A stretch of DNA of 64,000 bases, from assembly GCA_030427585.1 (NCBI GenBank), contig JAUIBW010000016.1:1-64000 (forward strand). The letters are read 5' to 3'. Within the stretch, counting starts at the first letter, position 1. Every line of letters begins with the position of its first letter. Below the pieces are notes generated by a model. That model did no database searches. It worked only from the letters and a program-made list of their open reading frames with translations, and was not told the DNA's origin. This DNA comes from Bacteroidia bacterium. Lineage in GTDB: Bacteria; Bacteroidota; Bacteroidia; Flavobacteriales; Flavobacteriaceae. Shown in pieces: positions 63,448-64,000 of this stretch. Both the position numbers and the translations under genes were made by a program.

Positions 63448-64000
63448 TGAAAACTAAACATTTTTTAATTTTTGTAATTTCTCTTTGTTCGCTAGTAGGA
63501 TCTGCTCAAGAACTAGCATTAGCAAAATTTGAAGGTAAATTTGGTTATCTTACAAAATCAGGTGATTGGCAAATACCCGCAACATTAGATGTTGCCAAAA
63601 ACTTTTCTGAAGATCTAGCCGCTGCGAAAAAAGGTAAACTATGGGGATTTATAAATAGAAAAGGAGAATGGGTTATCGAACCTGGTTTTGATAAAGTTAA
63701 AGCCTTTAATTCTGGTATAGCTGTCGTTTTAAAAAATAAAGAATGGTTTTATATCAACACCAAAGGAGAGAAAATCCTTACCAATGTGGATTCTGACAAA
63801 ATTTATGATTTTAAAGATGGTTTTGCTATCATACGAAAAGAAGACAACGTAGGCTTTATCAATACCAAGGGAGAAACTACTGTAGCTCCAAAGTTTTCGA
63901 AGGCATTCAATTTTGAAAATGGATATGCTAAAGTAAGAGAGGGTGAAAAATGGGGATTAATAGATCCTTCTGGTAATTATTTTGTAAAAACAACATACGA
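63447..64000 (+). CDS. WG-repeat protein, exported (cut by window edge)
   Basis: The ATG at 63447 overlaps the TGA of the lyase gene (TGATG), so translation is coupled. A signal peptide (MKTKHFLIFVISLCSLVGSA) is followed by WG repeats of about 30 residues: FGYLTKSGDWQIPATLDVAK, LWGFINRKGEWVIEPGFDKV, VGFINTKGETTVAPKFS and KWGLIDPSGNYFV. Such repeats fold as small beta units with an unknown job. At least 184 residues are visible; the frame runs open to the end of the window. Confidence 0.88.
   Translation, partial: MKTKHFLIFVISLCSLVGSAQELALAKFEGKFGYLTKSGDWQIPATLDVAKNFSEDLAAAKKGKLWGFINRKGEWVIEPGFDKVKAFNSGIAVVLKNKEWFYINTKGEKILTNVDSDKIYDFKDGFAIIRKEDNVGFINTKGETTVAPKFSKAFNFENGYAKVREGEKWGLIDPSGNYFVKTTY

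Noticed and set aside
1-64000. CRISPR arrays, tRNA and rRNA genes
   Set aside because: No regular repeat-spacer pattern and no cloverleaf or rRNA-like sequence was noticed by eye; a covariance search would be needed to exclude a tRNA fully.

Overview
The window is AT-rich DNA from a Bacteroidota bacterium, most likely a marine Flavobacteriaceae close to Aquimarina (genus is inference). Support: promoters of the TTTG / TAnnTTTG type with little Shine-Dalgarno, a secreted protease with a type IX secretion C-terminal domain, SPII lipoproteins, fused E1 alpha-beta 2-oxoacid dehydrogenase, a GSCFA protein, an OmpA protein of PD40/CarboxypepD_reg architecture, LytS/LytTR regulation with a periplasmic propeller, and a tyrosine-ammonia-lyase-like gene next to a flavin oxidoreductase. 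No rRNA, tRNA or CRISPR was seen.

Layout. 0-0.2 kb: cut end of an IS3-like element. 0.2-6.6 kb: accessory genes (unknown exported and membrane proteins, a GH25 lysozyme lipoprotein, a class C beta-lactamase-like hydrolase). 6.7-25.2 kb: one long minus-strand catabolic block, read right to left: TetR regulator, paaE-A-B-C-D, paaG, paaH, paaI, paaJ, paaZ, an enoyl-CoA hydratase, paaY, then branched-chain-type E2, ilvE and E1. Small four-helix-bundle and GIY-YIG genes and hairpin spacers sit inside it. 25.4-31 kb: META protein, T9SS protease, phenylalanine 4-hydroxylase, unknown lipoprotein. 31-39.2 kb: housekeeping genes (GSCFA, alaS, and an M23-CapA-MerR-LemA-TPM-TPM run). 39.2-40.4 kb: gene-poor repeat-rich gap. 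40.4-45.95 kb: array of unrelated small unknown genes, all minus strand, with a recurring 19-nt motif at the ends of the units. 46-55.4 kb: der, a choice-of-anchor I lipoprotein, era, OmpA protein, an alanine/glycine symporter, an RNA methyltransferase and a muramidase. 56-60.5 kb: exported unknown protein, then a propeller sensor kinase and its LytTR regulator. 60.5-64 kb: FAD oxidoreductase, aromatic amino acid lyase and a WG-repeat protein cut by the window edge.

How it works together. The minus-strand block encodes the aerobic phenylacetyl-CoA epoxidation pathway down to beta-oxidation products, but no phenylacetate-CoA ligase (PaaK) is in it. Instead it carries an aminotransferase and a branched-chain-type 2-oxoacid dehydrogenase, so phenylalanine could reach phenylacetyl-CoA through phenylpyruvate (inference). 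A 20-bp palindrome overlaps the promoter of paaE, and a close copy lies just before the E2 gene, which suggests one TetR protein controls both halves. Phenylalanine hydroxylase and an aromatic ammonia-lyase elsewhere in the window make aromatic amino acid use a recurring theme.

Most unusual items: the cassette-like array at 40.4-45.95 kb, the family of inverted-repeat spacers inside the paa block (one pair enclosing a nonsense-broken four-helix-bundle gene), the GIY-YIG gene bracketed by inverted palindromic repeats, and a PaaZ with an extra DinB-like C-terminal domain.
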